64,000 bases of DNA from Bidens hawaiensis (taxonomy: Eukaryota; Streptophyta; Magnoliopsida; Asterales; Asteraceae). The DNA is taken from contig JAIQDT010003573.1 of the NCBI GenBank assembly GCA_021521415.1, positions 186,001 through 250,000 of the forward strand, given 5' to 3'. Below the pieces are notes generated by a model, which worked only from the letters and a program-made list of their open reading frames with translations, did not search any database and was not told the origin of the DNA. This document shows positions 47,116 through 58,766 of this stretch, one piece after another (positions within the stretch are counted from its first letter, which is position 1; every line of letters begins with the position of its first letter). Position numbers and translations under genes: made by a program.

Positions 47116-50100
47116 ATGTCTGGTTACGAAGAATAAGAGGTGTCTACTAATAAGATTCCTAGACTTTATGGGCAGGAAAATTTCACAAAGTGGAAGGTCT
47201 TATTTGAAGCAGCTGTTTGTTATAATGACGTGAATATATGGAACTCAATTAAGAATGGTCCACAAGACACAACTGAGGGTGCAAATCCAGCTGCAACTGC
47301 TGCTGTGCGTGAAAGATTGAGGAAAGTAAATGACAGGGCCTTAGCAATGATAAAGCTAGGACTGTCTTGGGAAATACTAACCAAGGTTGCATATCATCCT
47401 ACCGCAAAGGAAATGTATGATGCAATTCTTGAAATGTTTGAGGAAAATACTGAGTTGAAGAACATCAAAAAGCAAAAGCTCGAACAACAGTTGGAGAGGT
47501 TTAAGTATAAAGATGGAGAGATATTGAAGTCAATTCTAGAAAGATTTCTAGCAATTGTAAATGAGCTGAGAACAACTGACTATGTCATGACTGATTTTGA
47601 CTTGAATACCAAGATGCTCAACTCAATGCCTAAGGAACTGCAAATTCATCCTTCAAAAGCCCAATTTCAATGATTTGAAAGTGGATGATGTAGTGTGCTT
47701 CCTTTAGGCTGCATAAATAGAAATGATTGAAAATGAGATGATCAAGAAGAAAAGCCATGTTTCCAGGTCACCAATGCTCTCATTGCACCTATAGGCAACT
47801 TGTCAACCAAAAACCAACAACATATTCCCATCATAGAGGAACCAGTTGAGCATGGTGTTGACACACCAAAATCTTTTGTTGGTGGTAGTACAAGTCACCA
47901 TGATAACCAGCAAAGGTTCAATGTCCAATTGATTGATGATACTGATTTTGCCTCCATGGAAAGTGGGTATGTACCTTACACTGGTGGTGGAAATGGCCAA
48001 GGAAATGAAACACATGCTTTGGTATCCATGTTTACAGAATCATACAATGCTTTTGTAGCAAAGAATCTGATTCATACCATTTTCATCCAGGATGACCTTG
48101 AGCAGATATATGTTGATGATTTGGAGGACATGGATTTGAAATGGCAAGCAACCATGTTGGCTCTTAGAAGCAAAAGGCTATACAACAGGACAGGTAGATC
48201 ACTTCTATTAGGACCTAATGAAAGAATTGGTTTTGATAAGTCAAAAGCCATTTGCTATAACTGCCAATAGCCTGGTCATTTTGCTAGATAATGTAACATG
48301 CCAAGAAACTTTCAGATGAACCAATTCCAAAACCAACCAAGAAAGCAGCAGCATCAATATCAATAGAACCAACAGCGAACCAAAAATCCCAACAACAAAA
48401 ACTTCAACAACAATAATTATAATCCCAACTTCAACAACTTCCAGCCTCAAATGAACAATCATCATCAAGTTATGCCACAGAATCAAGGTTTTCAAAGAAA
48501 CAACAATCAAAACCTTCTAAATGTTCTAAATAACTCAGTCCCAACCAATCAAAATCAACCCAGAAATCAGGGAAATGTGGCTGTAACTAAACAGCATGAG
48601 GGTAATTTTGACTGGAGCAATCATGAAGAAGATATTGTAGATGACATCAAGAGAGCAAATGTGGCATTTATGGCCTTGATTGAGAAAGAAGCTGGATCAT
48701 CATCTCAGGTACACTCTGCTCCTACTGTTGATTTAAATGAAATTATCAATGATTTAAAAGCAAAAGTAAGCAAGCTGGAAAGTGAGTGATTTAGGAAACA
48801 AAGTATTATCAATGGGTATGAGGCCAGTGAGCTAATCAGTGAAGAAATGATGAAAAGTTTTAGAAGAAAACTGTGTAAGTAGCTACAGAGCACGGAAAAG
48901 GTATACCACTGAGATAGAAGGGTTGAAGAAGATGATTGTTGAAGAAAAGGTGTAGAACACAAAACTGCAGGTTGAAAATGAATTCTTGAAGAACTTGGTT
49001 TCCACAGGAAATATTTGTGGAATTCTAAATCAAGTAAAAGAGGAAGACAAGTACAAAGCAATACCACCACCATTCAACAACTTTATGCCAAAAGTTGATA
49101 AAGAAAAGAGAGATGCATATCTACAACAATTCAGAGATGTCTTTCAAGACAAAGAAGAGTTTGTTGATTTGTACAAGAATGTTGAGGTGAATGAGAAAGG
49201 AGAATTTGTGATAAAAGAAGAAGTGAAAGAAGACAAGTCTATTGGAGTTCAAGTCTCTGAAGATGACTTTGATTCTGTTGATCTGAATCAAGATGATTTA
49301 AGTGATTTGAGTGATCAAATCACTGATGAAGAAATTAAAGTTACTGAAAGAGGAAGAAGATACAAGAAACCAGATTCAATAGAAAAGCTGCCACAACTAC
49401 CTCCAGTGACACCCAAGATGAAGAAAATGAATGAAAGACTTAGAAGAGAACATGTATCTTTTGATATATGTGTGAGAAATAAGGTAAACTACAATGCAGT
49501 CAGGCCACCAAGCAAAGATGTATTGGAGAAGATAAGTAAAAACAAAAAGAAAAGAGACAATGAAGAATTTAATGTTGAGAATTTTATTCCAGTTTACCCT
49601 GTTTTCTCTAGTCATGAGGTGTTTGAAATTGGAGAGGTGGAAACAATGGAAGAATATGAGAAGAGGCAGTCAAGTCATAGAGAAAGTCAAGATGAAAAAC
49701 CTTTGAACATGCAAAAAATTGTGTTTGTGAAAAGCAAGATTGGAAGACAAGACATCAAGATTGAGGAATTTGTTCCTTTATCAATTGATTTTGATAGTCT
49801 AAAACCTCAGAAGACACTTGGAGTCAAAGCACCTAGACCAAGTGAAAGGTTCAGAAAAGGAGGTGATCATGAAAAATACAAAGGAAAAGTTTGGTGCAAG
49901 AAATGTGATGAGTATGGTCATCACATAGATTCTTGTAATGAGAGACTCAAATTCAAGCCTTTTCATGTCCCAGATGAGACTAAGTATGGACAAGACTTTG
50001 TTCTGTACAAGCAAAAGTATGATGCATACCTAGGAAAGGGAAAGGTTGGTGAAAAGGAGGCATTGAATGAAGATAGTTTGAAACCATCAGTAGAGACCAA

Positions 50101-50660
50101 GAGAGAGAAGAAAACTGATGAAAAGACCAAGAAACTTGTGACTGAACAAGCTAAAAGTAGTAGATCTCCTAAGAAGCCTGAAATAACTGTCAAGAAGAAC
50201 TTTCAGCCCTTGAGAATCATTCCTAAAAGGGATACACAATCAGTGAAGTCTGATATCTCTCAAGGATCACCAAACAATGAGAAGACAAGAATCAGAGTCA
50301 TCTTTCCTATAAAGAAACCGACTGAACTTACTGGTGATGAGAAATTTTTATTGAAACATGGTTATGAACCTGAAGGATTCCTTTGGAAACCTAAGGTTGA
50401 GGAAAGTTGCTGATGTAAGAGATTACTCAGAAAAGAAAGACTATGTGGTACAAGAGTATAATACTACACCAGAAGAATGCCAGAGCTCAACCTCATTTGT
50501 TAAAACTCCAAGAGAGTGTGGATATGAAACTGATAATTCAGACCATATTGAAGTCACTCATGAAGATCCTGAACCAACAACACTCATTTCCAATGCTGCC
50601 ACTAAAACTAAATCTGATGATCTTCAAGTTGAGATAGCTTGCACTTCATCACTCAACTAA
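47116..50660 (+). pseudogene. gag: Gag of element C, broken
   Basis: ATG at 47116 (MSGYEE) is followed by TAA at 47134, where A has CAA. The Gag core is at 47140-47640. A ~10-base deletion at ~47640 (MPKE/WYTACKF region) shifts the frame. The zinc knuckle is broken by TAG (~48268) and TAA (~48289). One extra T near 48860 shifts the frame again. 48986-50413 is a long open C-terminal extension with an acidic part and a second finger (VWCKKCDEYGHHIDSCNERL, ~49890). Another shift near 50405 leads to the end ACTSSLN, TAA at 50658. Most complete Gag C-terminus in the window. Confidence 0.88.
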
Positions 50661-50683
50661 TTAAATTCTTTCTTTTGTGCAGG
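50658..50683 (+). other. Gag/pol junction with splice-acceptor-like tract
   Basis: Gag stop TAA, then TTCTTTCTTTTGTGCAG|GAACAGTCC with pol open in the +1 frame. In B the same distance (22 nt) separates the gag stop from the AG of TTTGTTTTGTCTAG|GAACAGTCC, also with +1 frame. Suggests splicing or frameshifting to make Pol. Donor not identified. Confidence 0.45.
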
Positions 50684-52531
50684 AACAGTCCACTCCACTA
50701 AATGAAATATGGTACATGGATAGTGGATGTTCTAGGCGCATGACTTGTGACAGGAGGTCACTTGTTAATTATGAAGAAATGTTTGAAGGTCCTGTGGCAT
50801 TTGGGAGTGATGAAAATGATGGAAAGATAGCTGGAAAGGGAATTTTAACAAATGGAAATGTTTCATTTGATAATGTGTTTCATGTTGAAGGTCTACAGTA
50901 TAATCTGCTAAGCATGTCAAAAATGTGTGATAAGGGTTACAATGTTGGTTTTGATGACTCACACTACTTCATCTTAAAACCTGAATTTGTAATCCCACCT
51001 GAAATGATTATTATGATGGCCCCAAGAAATGTTAACCTATATGAGCTTAATATGAAAGAAGCTGTTTCAAGGGGTGGCACATGTTTTGTTTCCAAAGCCA
51101 CTGAAAATGAGTCAAAATTGTGGCATTGAAAATTGTGTCATGTTAATATGAAGAACATGAACAGACATGTGAAGGGTGAGCATGTAATTGGCTTACCTAC
51201 AAGAGAGTTCAAATTGGAAGATCATTGTAGTTCATGCCAAAAAGGCAAGCAGCACAAATCCTCTCATAAGATAAAACTCATCAATTCAATTGATCAAGTA
51301 CTTGAATTACTTCACATGGATCTTTTTGGTCCTATGAGTGTGCCAAGTATAGGGAAGAAAAGATATTGTCTTGTGATCATTGATGACTACTCAAGATATA
51401 GTTGGGTTTATTTCCTAAGTACAAAGGATGAGACTGCAGAGTTGATAAAGCATGTGTGACAATGATTGAGAACAAACTGAGTAAGAAGGTTAAAATGATG
51501 AGAAGTGACAATGGTACTGAGTTCAAAAATGGAGTCATGGAAGAATTTTGTGCAGGAAAGGGAATACTTCAACAATTCTCAGCTCCTAGAACTTCTGAAC
51601 AAAATGGTGTTGCAGAAATAAGAAACATGACACTTATTGAAGGTTCAAGAACCATGTTAGCAGATTCTAGTCTACTAGTTACATTTTGGGCATAAGCCAT
51701 AAATACTGCATGCTATGTTCAGAATAGGGTACTTGTCAACAAAAGGCATAACAAGACACCATATGAAATCTTCTTTAATAGAAAGCCTAACACAAATGTG
51801 TCTGCTGATATGATAATACAAACCCCCTATGTTGAAAAGAATCATCCCTCTGAAAACATCATTGGAAATATACATAAAAGAGTCACAAGAAGTCATTCTG
51901 AAATTGCAAATATCTGTTTGTACTCCTACTTTCTATCCCAAATAGAACCAAAGAACATTGTTCAAGCCTTAAAGGACAATAGTTGGGTGGAGGCAATGCA
52001 GGAGGAATTGGCACAGTTCAGAGATCTACATGCTTGGGATCTTGTTGATAGGCCAAGAAACAGGTCCGCGATTGGAACAAAATGGGTTTTTAGAAACAAA
52101 AGGGATGAGAGGGGTTTGGTGATTAAGAATAAAGCTAGGCTTGTGGCACTGGGATGCCTTCAAGAGGAAGGAATAGACTTTGAGGAAGTCTTTGCACCTA
52201 TTGCAAGACTTGAGGCTATCAGGATTTTTCTTGCATATGCTGCCTCAAAGAACATTAAGGTTTTCCAGCTTGATGTAAAGTCTGCATTCCTAAATGGCAA
52301 AATTGATGAAGAGGTGTATGTTGCTCAACCTCCAGGTTTTGAGGATCCAATGTATCCAAACAGAGTGTATAAGCTAAATAAAGCCCTATATGGATTGCAT
52401 CAAGCTCCTAGAGCTTGGTATGATGAGCTGTCAAATCATCTTCTTAAAAATGGTTTTCAAAGAAGAGCCACTGACAAGGCACTCTTCTACAAAAGAAATG
52501 GATAAGATTTACTGCTGTTACAAGTCTATGT
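50683..52531 (+). pseudogene. pol: Pol of element C, N-terminal part (protease to RT)
   Basis: Protease WYMDSGCSRRMTCD (~50710), GAG-pre-integrase with a stop in the finger (KLWH*KLCHVN, 51127), integrase motifs HMDLFGPMSV (~51315), RSDNGTEFKN (~51503) and SEQNGVAE (~51597), a frameshift near 51458 and TAA at 51693. An in-frame deletion near 51800 removes about 260 residues relative to B (integrase C-terminus to the RT start). RT continues ([29 protein letters not shown]) to LLLLQVYV at 52530, where element D interrupts it exactly before the catalytic DD. Confidence 0.88.
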
Positions 52532-53649
52532 TGTCAAGTCCCCGATTTCAGGTAGATCTTACACAAATCAAGTCATAACTCACACAAATAAATGTGTTGA
52601 CAAGGGAGTTAATGACGGGTTGCTATATTTAGAAAGAAAACCATTTGTTAAAGGCGGAATCAATAAAAAATGATGTGGTTGCTAAACGATTAATCAAAGG
52701 TAACTAACACACACAAGATTCACTCAAAAGATTTCCATTCATATAATATAAATCATATAAATGATAATCGATTTAGGGATTCTTGATGGGAAATTTATAC
52801 CTGTACGATTCTTAGGACAGCCGTCACTTTCAAGAAATATTCTTTCTTATCTGAAAAGTGTAAAGGCTAAAAATCCGTAGGAGGCGTGCCTTAAACTATT
52901 CTATTTATAGGCCTGCCATCCTAAGACAGCTGTCATTCCTTCTAGAAACCCTAAACACTAAAACATATTCAAAATTATTCTAAGTGTAAAACAAATCTTC
53001 CGGGTAGGCTTTGTAGCAGTATTAACTTTTCCGAGTAGACTGTGTGCTCTGCCTTCCTTCAGTACTTGGTAACATAGAGGTGTTCCCGGGTACAGTTTCC
53101 GGGTAGACTTTACTTAAAGAGTATTTCACCAAGTGAAATACTCACCGGGTAGACTTCAATCTTCTTGACTTTATCAGACTTTGCCCAACAAACTCTTACG
53201 AGCAACCTTGTTCTTCAATGGTCCCTTCAACTCATTGCTAAATAGCTTATTAGCAAAGTGTGCTCGGTAGCACTTGTACCCTGCTTCAGTTGAACCCTGC
53301 CCGATGTTACTTAAGATATTCCTTTGTTCATCAGGCTTACTTGGACCGCAAGTCTTATTAATGAATGCCTTGCTCGATTTTCCAATCACTTGGCTTTATG
53401 AGCTTGGTTAGCCAAGAGCCTACTCTGAAGTAAACCTTACTCAGCTAAGAAGAACAAACTTGCTAGATAAAGTGATCCCTGCCCGGATATGTACTAACTA
53501 GTGAACCTTGCTCGGTTATTCACTAATTGGTGAACCCTGCCCGGATATCTACTTAAGAAGAATTCTAGAAGATAACCTTTCCCAGTTGACAAAATATCAT
53601 GCCCGACTAAGTAAAACCTTGGTCGGAAGTCTAAGGTGTGCCTTGTTCC
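52532..53649 (-). repeat. 3' LTR of element D, truncated at its start
   Basis: Reverse complement of the family LTR with TATA box (52909-52903, minus) and motif array. The first ~95 bases (TGTTGAGTC...) are missing. Joined to the E fragment through shared GTTCC (53645-53649). Confidence 0.88.
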
Positions 53650-54238
53650 TCTATCCTTGGTTGCGTAGTATTCGTCTCCATTAGGGTAGTGTGTCGGTGA
53701 GACCGAGAGGAGAGTCGACATTAGAGCACTTTAACAATTCGTTTCTCGGTTTGTTCTTAAAATCAACTAAGTGTAAGTTAGAGTTTGTTAGTGAGACTGA
53801 GAGGTGATCTAGCTTTCTTGAGTGAACCTTAGTTGTGTCATCCTTAGGAATCGGTGTCGTGAGAATCCTCAATCCATTATCTTATTATACCTTCAATATG
53901 ATTCTTACCTAGGTAGACGTTTTCTCCGATTGCAGTTAAGTTTCCAAGTTTTGTTAAGAGTTTAGTTAAGTTAAATTAAGTCTTTTAAGTTAATTAAATA
54001 AAGTTAGGTTAAGTATTTAATAATATAAAAATCAATTTAAAATATATTATTCTTAGGTGAGTCTTATTTAGGGTTAAGTATTAGATACGTGTTCACGTGT
54101 CCTTGTGTTCGACACTCGGACTTCCTTAGTTCTATACTATTAGTGATCGGTACACTTGCCGGTTTTGTGTGGCTTCTTTAGGAATTTCGTTTAATAAATT
54201 TAAAGCTTAATTGTGAGGGCATCGTTAGACACACATCA
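53645..54238 (-). repeat. 5' fragment of LTR-like element E
   Basis: Reverse complement resembles 28551-29130: TGATGTGTG start, CGGCAAGTGTACCG, and the GACCGAGAGGTGA and ACTAACAAACTCTAAC segments. It replaces the third-ORF C-terminus and the LTR start of D. Confidence 0.75.
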
Positions 54239-55317
54239 GTTAAGGTTTGGGTTGGGGATTGAGTGGTTTGGACTTGTGGTTGTGGTGATTCATGTGGTGT
54301 TGGTATAGGTTGGTCAATTGGTAAAGGTTGGTGTGGTGGTGTTTGTGGTGGTGATGGTATTGGTTGGTTCTCCCCTGGAATAAGTACATCAACATCCACG
54401 GCTCCTCTAGTCCCTTCTTCATTTCCATCATCATCATTACCTCCATCATCAGAACTATCATCATCACCTTCTTCTCCATCATCCCCCTCGTCCTCTTCTG
54501 AGCTCAGCTCAGGTACTGGCATAATATCCAAGTCATGGTTCAATAACCATGGCAAAATCTCAAACGGAATGTTTGGATTAAATCTGTTGGCTTTTCCCAG
54601 ATTTACAATTCGTCTAAATGTGTTGGGATTCTACAAAACATGAGTAATGCCAATGGTGGGTAAATCTTGTAACTCCCTATTGAAAATTATCTGCATAAAC
54701 CTGGGATACTGCAGAAATCTGTCCACTTTAGTCTTCTTCAGATTTCCAACCATTCCTTCAAAAACCATTTTGGAGAAATTGAATGGTAGTTCATAAATGA
54801 TAGCCACAGTGGCGTTTGCCAAGTCAAGACTCATTAGAGTCCATGATCCTTTCCTTGGGCCAAATCCCTGAATTACATGATGGATCAGAAATCTGTAAAG
54901 CATAGAGAACATGCCCTTTTGAAATTGCCCATCGTGCACTGTCCCCTGATATCCCATTGTTTGTTCAAAAATTCTCAGCAGGTGATCAGTATTGAAGTTG
55001 ATAGGATTGTGGTCGTCATCACGTAATTGCAAGCATCTTCTGATTAATCGTTCAGTTATTTGAATTTCTTGTCTTGCCACTGTAGCTTCAATCCTTCGAC
55101 CATTTATATCATCACGCAGTCTAGCTGAACGCCAGAAATCAAGTGAATGATTTCTAAAAATGACTGGGCACTCGGTAAAGGCAAAACTGACATTTGATCT
55201 TGACAACCACGTTATCATCCTAGCCACCTCCTGATTGTCAGGTGTAATTTGCAACATGGCACACATGTTGTGTTTCTTTTCAAAGGGATATTTCGGTTGA
55301 TCTTCTTCGTCTGCCAT
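54239..55317 (-). pseudogene. Third ORF of element D, N-terminal part only
   Basis: ATG at 55317 (MADEEDQPKYPFEKKHNMCA), two bases after a TTTCAG acceptor. The conserved domain of ~228 residues is open and the best preserved in the window (NHSLDFWRSARL, RKGSWTLMS, PFNFSKMVFEGMVGNL, FLQYPRFMQIIFNRELQDLP) to a TAG near 54631. It then continues in frame with an acidic stretch and a Pro/Gln-rich stretch until the E fragment at 54238. No membrane segment. Shows what A has deleted after VGNLKK. Confidence 0.85.
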
Positions 55318-55318
55318 A

Positions 55319-55694
55319 TCTGAAACATACAATCAAACATATTCAAAGTAAAATTAGCCCTAAAGTTCATTACTTTAAGCAATTTCAAGTTATAAATTTG
55401 AAGAAGAAAGAGAGAAATATCATTAAAAACCTGTTCTTCGACAAATTAATAACCTATAAACAAAAACAGAGTGTTAGCAAACAAATACATAATCAAAGCC
55501 TATAATCATCTAATCGTGGTCGGAAAACAAGTTATTATTGCTTACCGAGTCGGAATTAGTGGGTTGGTAAAGTTAGGGTTTGGATTTAATCGAATGCGAT
55601 GAGTCGGTTAATATTTCGTAGAGTAATCAGTGGAAGGAGAGAGAGAGGGGGGGGGGAATTAATGTATAAAACATCTCTCACTCCCTCTTATATA
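55319..55694 (-). promoter_or_regulatory. Internal promoter and spliced leader of D third ORF
   Basis: Minus strand: TATATAAG 55694-55687, CT-rich leader, CCGACTCG|GTAAGC donor (55546/55545), 23-nt exon 55453-55431, donor GTTTTT, acceptor TTTCAG before AT-ATG at 55317. Confidence 0.65.
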
Positions 55695-55799
55695 CCTTTT
55701 GAAAAGTGGGTTCTAAACGTTTTTTGTCGTTTTGTGAGTTATTAGCTATCAAACAGTAACATTATCCACTTGATATTTTAAACATTTGAAAACATCCAA

Positions 55800-56327
55800 C
55801 TTTAAGTATTAAATGTAGCAAACCTCACCCGGAAATTTTTAGTGTAAGTTTTGCAAAGTCTACTCGGTATATTCCACTTACTCAAAGCTTACTCGATTAT
55901 TAATTTAGTATAAACTAGAAGTTAAAATGAAGAAAGCTTACTTGAAATACAAGATTGCTTGAGAACTAAATCACAAGAAACATTAATCAAGTATTACACA
56001 TCAAGCATGCAACCTTACTAGGAATCAATTAAGATGCCCATATAATTTACATCTAATTAAACTATCATGCTCATTTAAAACAGTTAATCACAAACCTTAC
56101 TTGGTCAATTACAATTTATAAATAATCAGTCAAGTATACTTTGATGCACAGTATTCCCGATAAAGAGTACAGTGTCCTAGAGATTTCATAGCAGAAAGTG
56201 TACTCGGATAATCAGTGAAATTACCAAAGTATATTAAGGGGACATTTGAACATTCAAAGTGTACCCGGAATACAAAGTGTGCCTGGAAAAACAAGGTTTG
56301 CCTGGAAACACTTGTAATTTCAAAGAA

Positions 56328-56370
<43 letters not shown>

Positions 56371-58390
56371 CTCTAATCACTTAAAAACACAAAGCTTGCT
56401 CGGTGTACTAAAGCTTATTTCACAAAGCTTACTTGGTATATCATTCAGCATATAAGATGCAAAGCTTGCCCGGAACAAAAAATCCTTGTTAAAAGCTAGC
56501 TAAATCACATATTCATCTCAAGACTTCAAGCTTGCTCTGGAAATTAGTACAGTTAAGTGTACTCTACCCGGAAAATGTAAACATTTCAAAGCATGCCCGA
56601 AAATCATAAACTCAATCCAAAATGACTAAGCTTGCTTGGAAAGGTTATAAAACATCAAACCTTACCCGAAAATACTTAATACACTGTTTTGTGTTCGGGA
56701 AGGTTAGAAAACATCAAACCTTGTCCGAAAATACTTATTCAACCTTTTTGATGTAAAATGCAACTCTTTTTGACTTAAACTACTTTGACAAATTATACTT
56801 TTCAATAAAGATCTTAGTTTAAGAGCTAATGGTGCATTTAGAGATCAAATTTCAGTTATATTTCTCTTCAAAACAATTTCTTTCTTTTTTCTGAAAAGAT
56901 CTCAAGAATTGAATCATATTAACTAAGTAGCTTTCTTAATACTTCTTCTCAGCATTATTATGACAACATAGATAGGTTAACAGCAGGTTTAGACTTAGCA
57001 TGAATTTCATCTCTTTGGTGATATGATTAAGTTTCAATTTGAGCATACTTCAGTAATGGTCAACACTATGCTATGATGCCTCATATCTCTTCTCAAAGCT
57101 TATTTGGCTTTCCCCAGAACACCCCAATTTGACTCCAACCTCCTGTATTTGGTCAAAATTTGTTTTTTGTATGACAGAACTTATTGGATCTTTTTGTATT
57201 TTTGATATTCAAACATATATAGAGGTTGAATGTTGGACTTACTGTTTATTTAAAGATGTTTCATTTTTGGGTTGACCAAATAACAACAGGCTTGTGTATG
57301 ACTGGGTAATCACTTTTCTGCCTATCATTTGGAGAGATGTATCTTGAGACATGCAAAGACAACTATGTATCTCCACATAAATATTAGCATATTCATTATG
57401 TTTTATCACCTTGGATTTTACACATCATGGGAAAGCAACCATACGTGTTAATGACTATACTAAGTGTCCTTTCAACCTATTAAATCCATATGATTGGCTA
57501 AGTAGTCAATGTACTATCATTTCCCATATAACATATTCAATCACCCCAAGTACTCTTATCTTCCAGGTTAATGGCTATCCTGGCAGTCTACAGGTAGTCT
57601 GCAGGACCAAACACATACATATGCATATGTCCCTTAGGCTTAGAGTCAATGGCATAGTTTTAAATGAAAGAAAAAATTACAATTGCTCCAAATGCTTTCA
57701 GCCTTTGGATTAATGGCTATCCTTTCAATCTACAAGTAGATGATAGGACCAAACATTACGAGTACATGTTCCTTAGACTTGTGCAAATGACATAATTTTC
57801 AGCAAAAGTAATTTCTTTTGAGACTTTTCATTAAAGATCCTTCTTTTAGGCTTCTATAAAGCTTGGACTGAATAGTCTTATCATATCTCTACACCATTAT
57901 CAACTTGCTCATGTTTTGATCAAAATAAAGTAATTATGCAAAATTCATTAGAAAATTCATTTTATCATTTAATTTTGACATAAAACTCATTTTGACACAA
58001 ACAGTTGTATCATAATCAAATCTTAATCAAACATAACATCATCAAGACAAGCAGTCATTACTATTATTCAAGGTCTAGCCTATCCTAATAACATCAAATG
58101 ATCAGATAATACACATAATCATGCAATTAGGCAGTGAATTCAGATAAGCTTACACTAACAAGTAATTCATACAAAAGCACTCATCATAACATTACATTCA
58201 CACATCAACTGATAAACATGCACAAACTTCAATTATATCAAACTTTTGCACTCATAAACAGTTAAAGCACATATCAGTCAACATAATAAGTATCATAATC
58301 ATGCATATTCACTCAACATTCAATTTGTGCAACCTCTAACAATATAATCAATTAGCACATAGAGGCACACAACTTAGCACACGTGAAAAA
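55800..58390 (-). other. Spacer of element D with motif array
   Basis: 55820-56750 carries reverse-complement motif copies (AAGCTTGCTCGG, AAGTGTACCCGG) and a (TA)n tract at 56332-56367. 56760-58385 is collinear with the A spacer, ending at the equivalent of A ~4826, just past the pol stop. No credible ORF. Confidence 0.75.
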
Positions 58391-58766
58391 ATGTAGATGA
58401 TATCATCTTTGGTTCAACAAATGAACAAATGTGTATGGAGTTCGAAGGAGTAATGAAATCCAAATACAACATGAGATCTATGGGAGAAATGAACTTCTTT
58501 CTTGGACTAAAAGTTCAATAGAAAGCTGAGGGGATTTTCATTTACCAAACTAAATATGTGCAGGACATTTTGAATAAGTTCAAATGTCAAGAATTCAAAA
58601 TAGCTTCAACTCCAATGGACACAAAAGAAAAGATGATTGCTGATGAAAAGGGGGAGGCTGTGGATGAGCATGAATATAGAGCCAAAATTGGGTCCCTGAT
58701 TTACCTAACTGCTACAAGACCTGACATTATATGTGTTGTATGTGTCTGTGCAAGTCTACGATCATA
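58391..58766 (+). pseudogene. pol: RT fragment of element C downstream of D
   Basis: Continues RT directly: [20 protein letters not shown]...MNFFLGL, one TAG (~58519), then VQDILNKFKCQEF...GSLIYLTATRPDI to CVCAS at ~58757. The rest of RT and RNase H are missing. Confidence 0.88.

Larger units (their letters stand above)
52532..58390 (-). mobile_element. Partial SIRE-type copia element D inserted in RT of C
   Basis: Minus-strand order from 58390: spacer, internal promoter, third ORF start, LTR ending TTGACA at 52532. The LTR terminus joins C RT after CTATGT, and C RT resumes with ATGTAGATGAT at 58391, so ATGT is repeated at both borders, like a target duplication. 5' LTR, gag, pol and most of the third ORF are missing. 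Confidence 0.8.

Noticed and set aside
54263..54643. Forward frame rich in Gly and Ser as a cell-wall-type protein
   Set aside because: It is the antisense of the Pro/Gln and acidic linker of the D third ORF.
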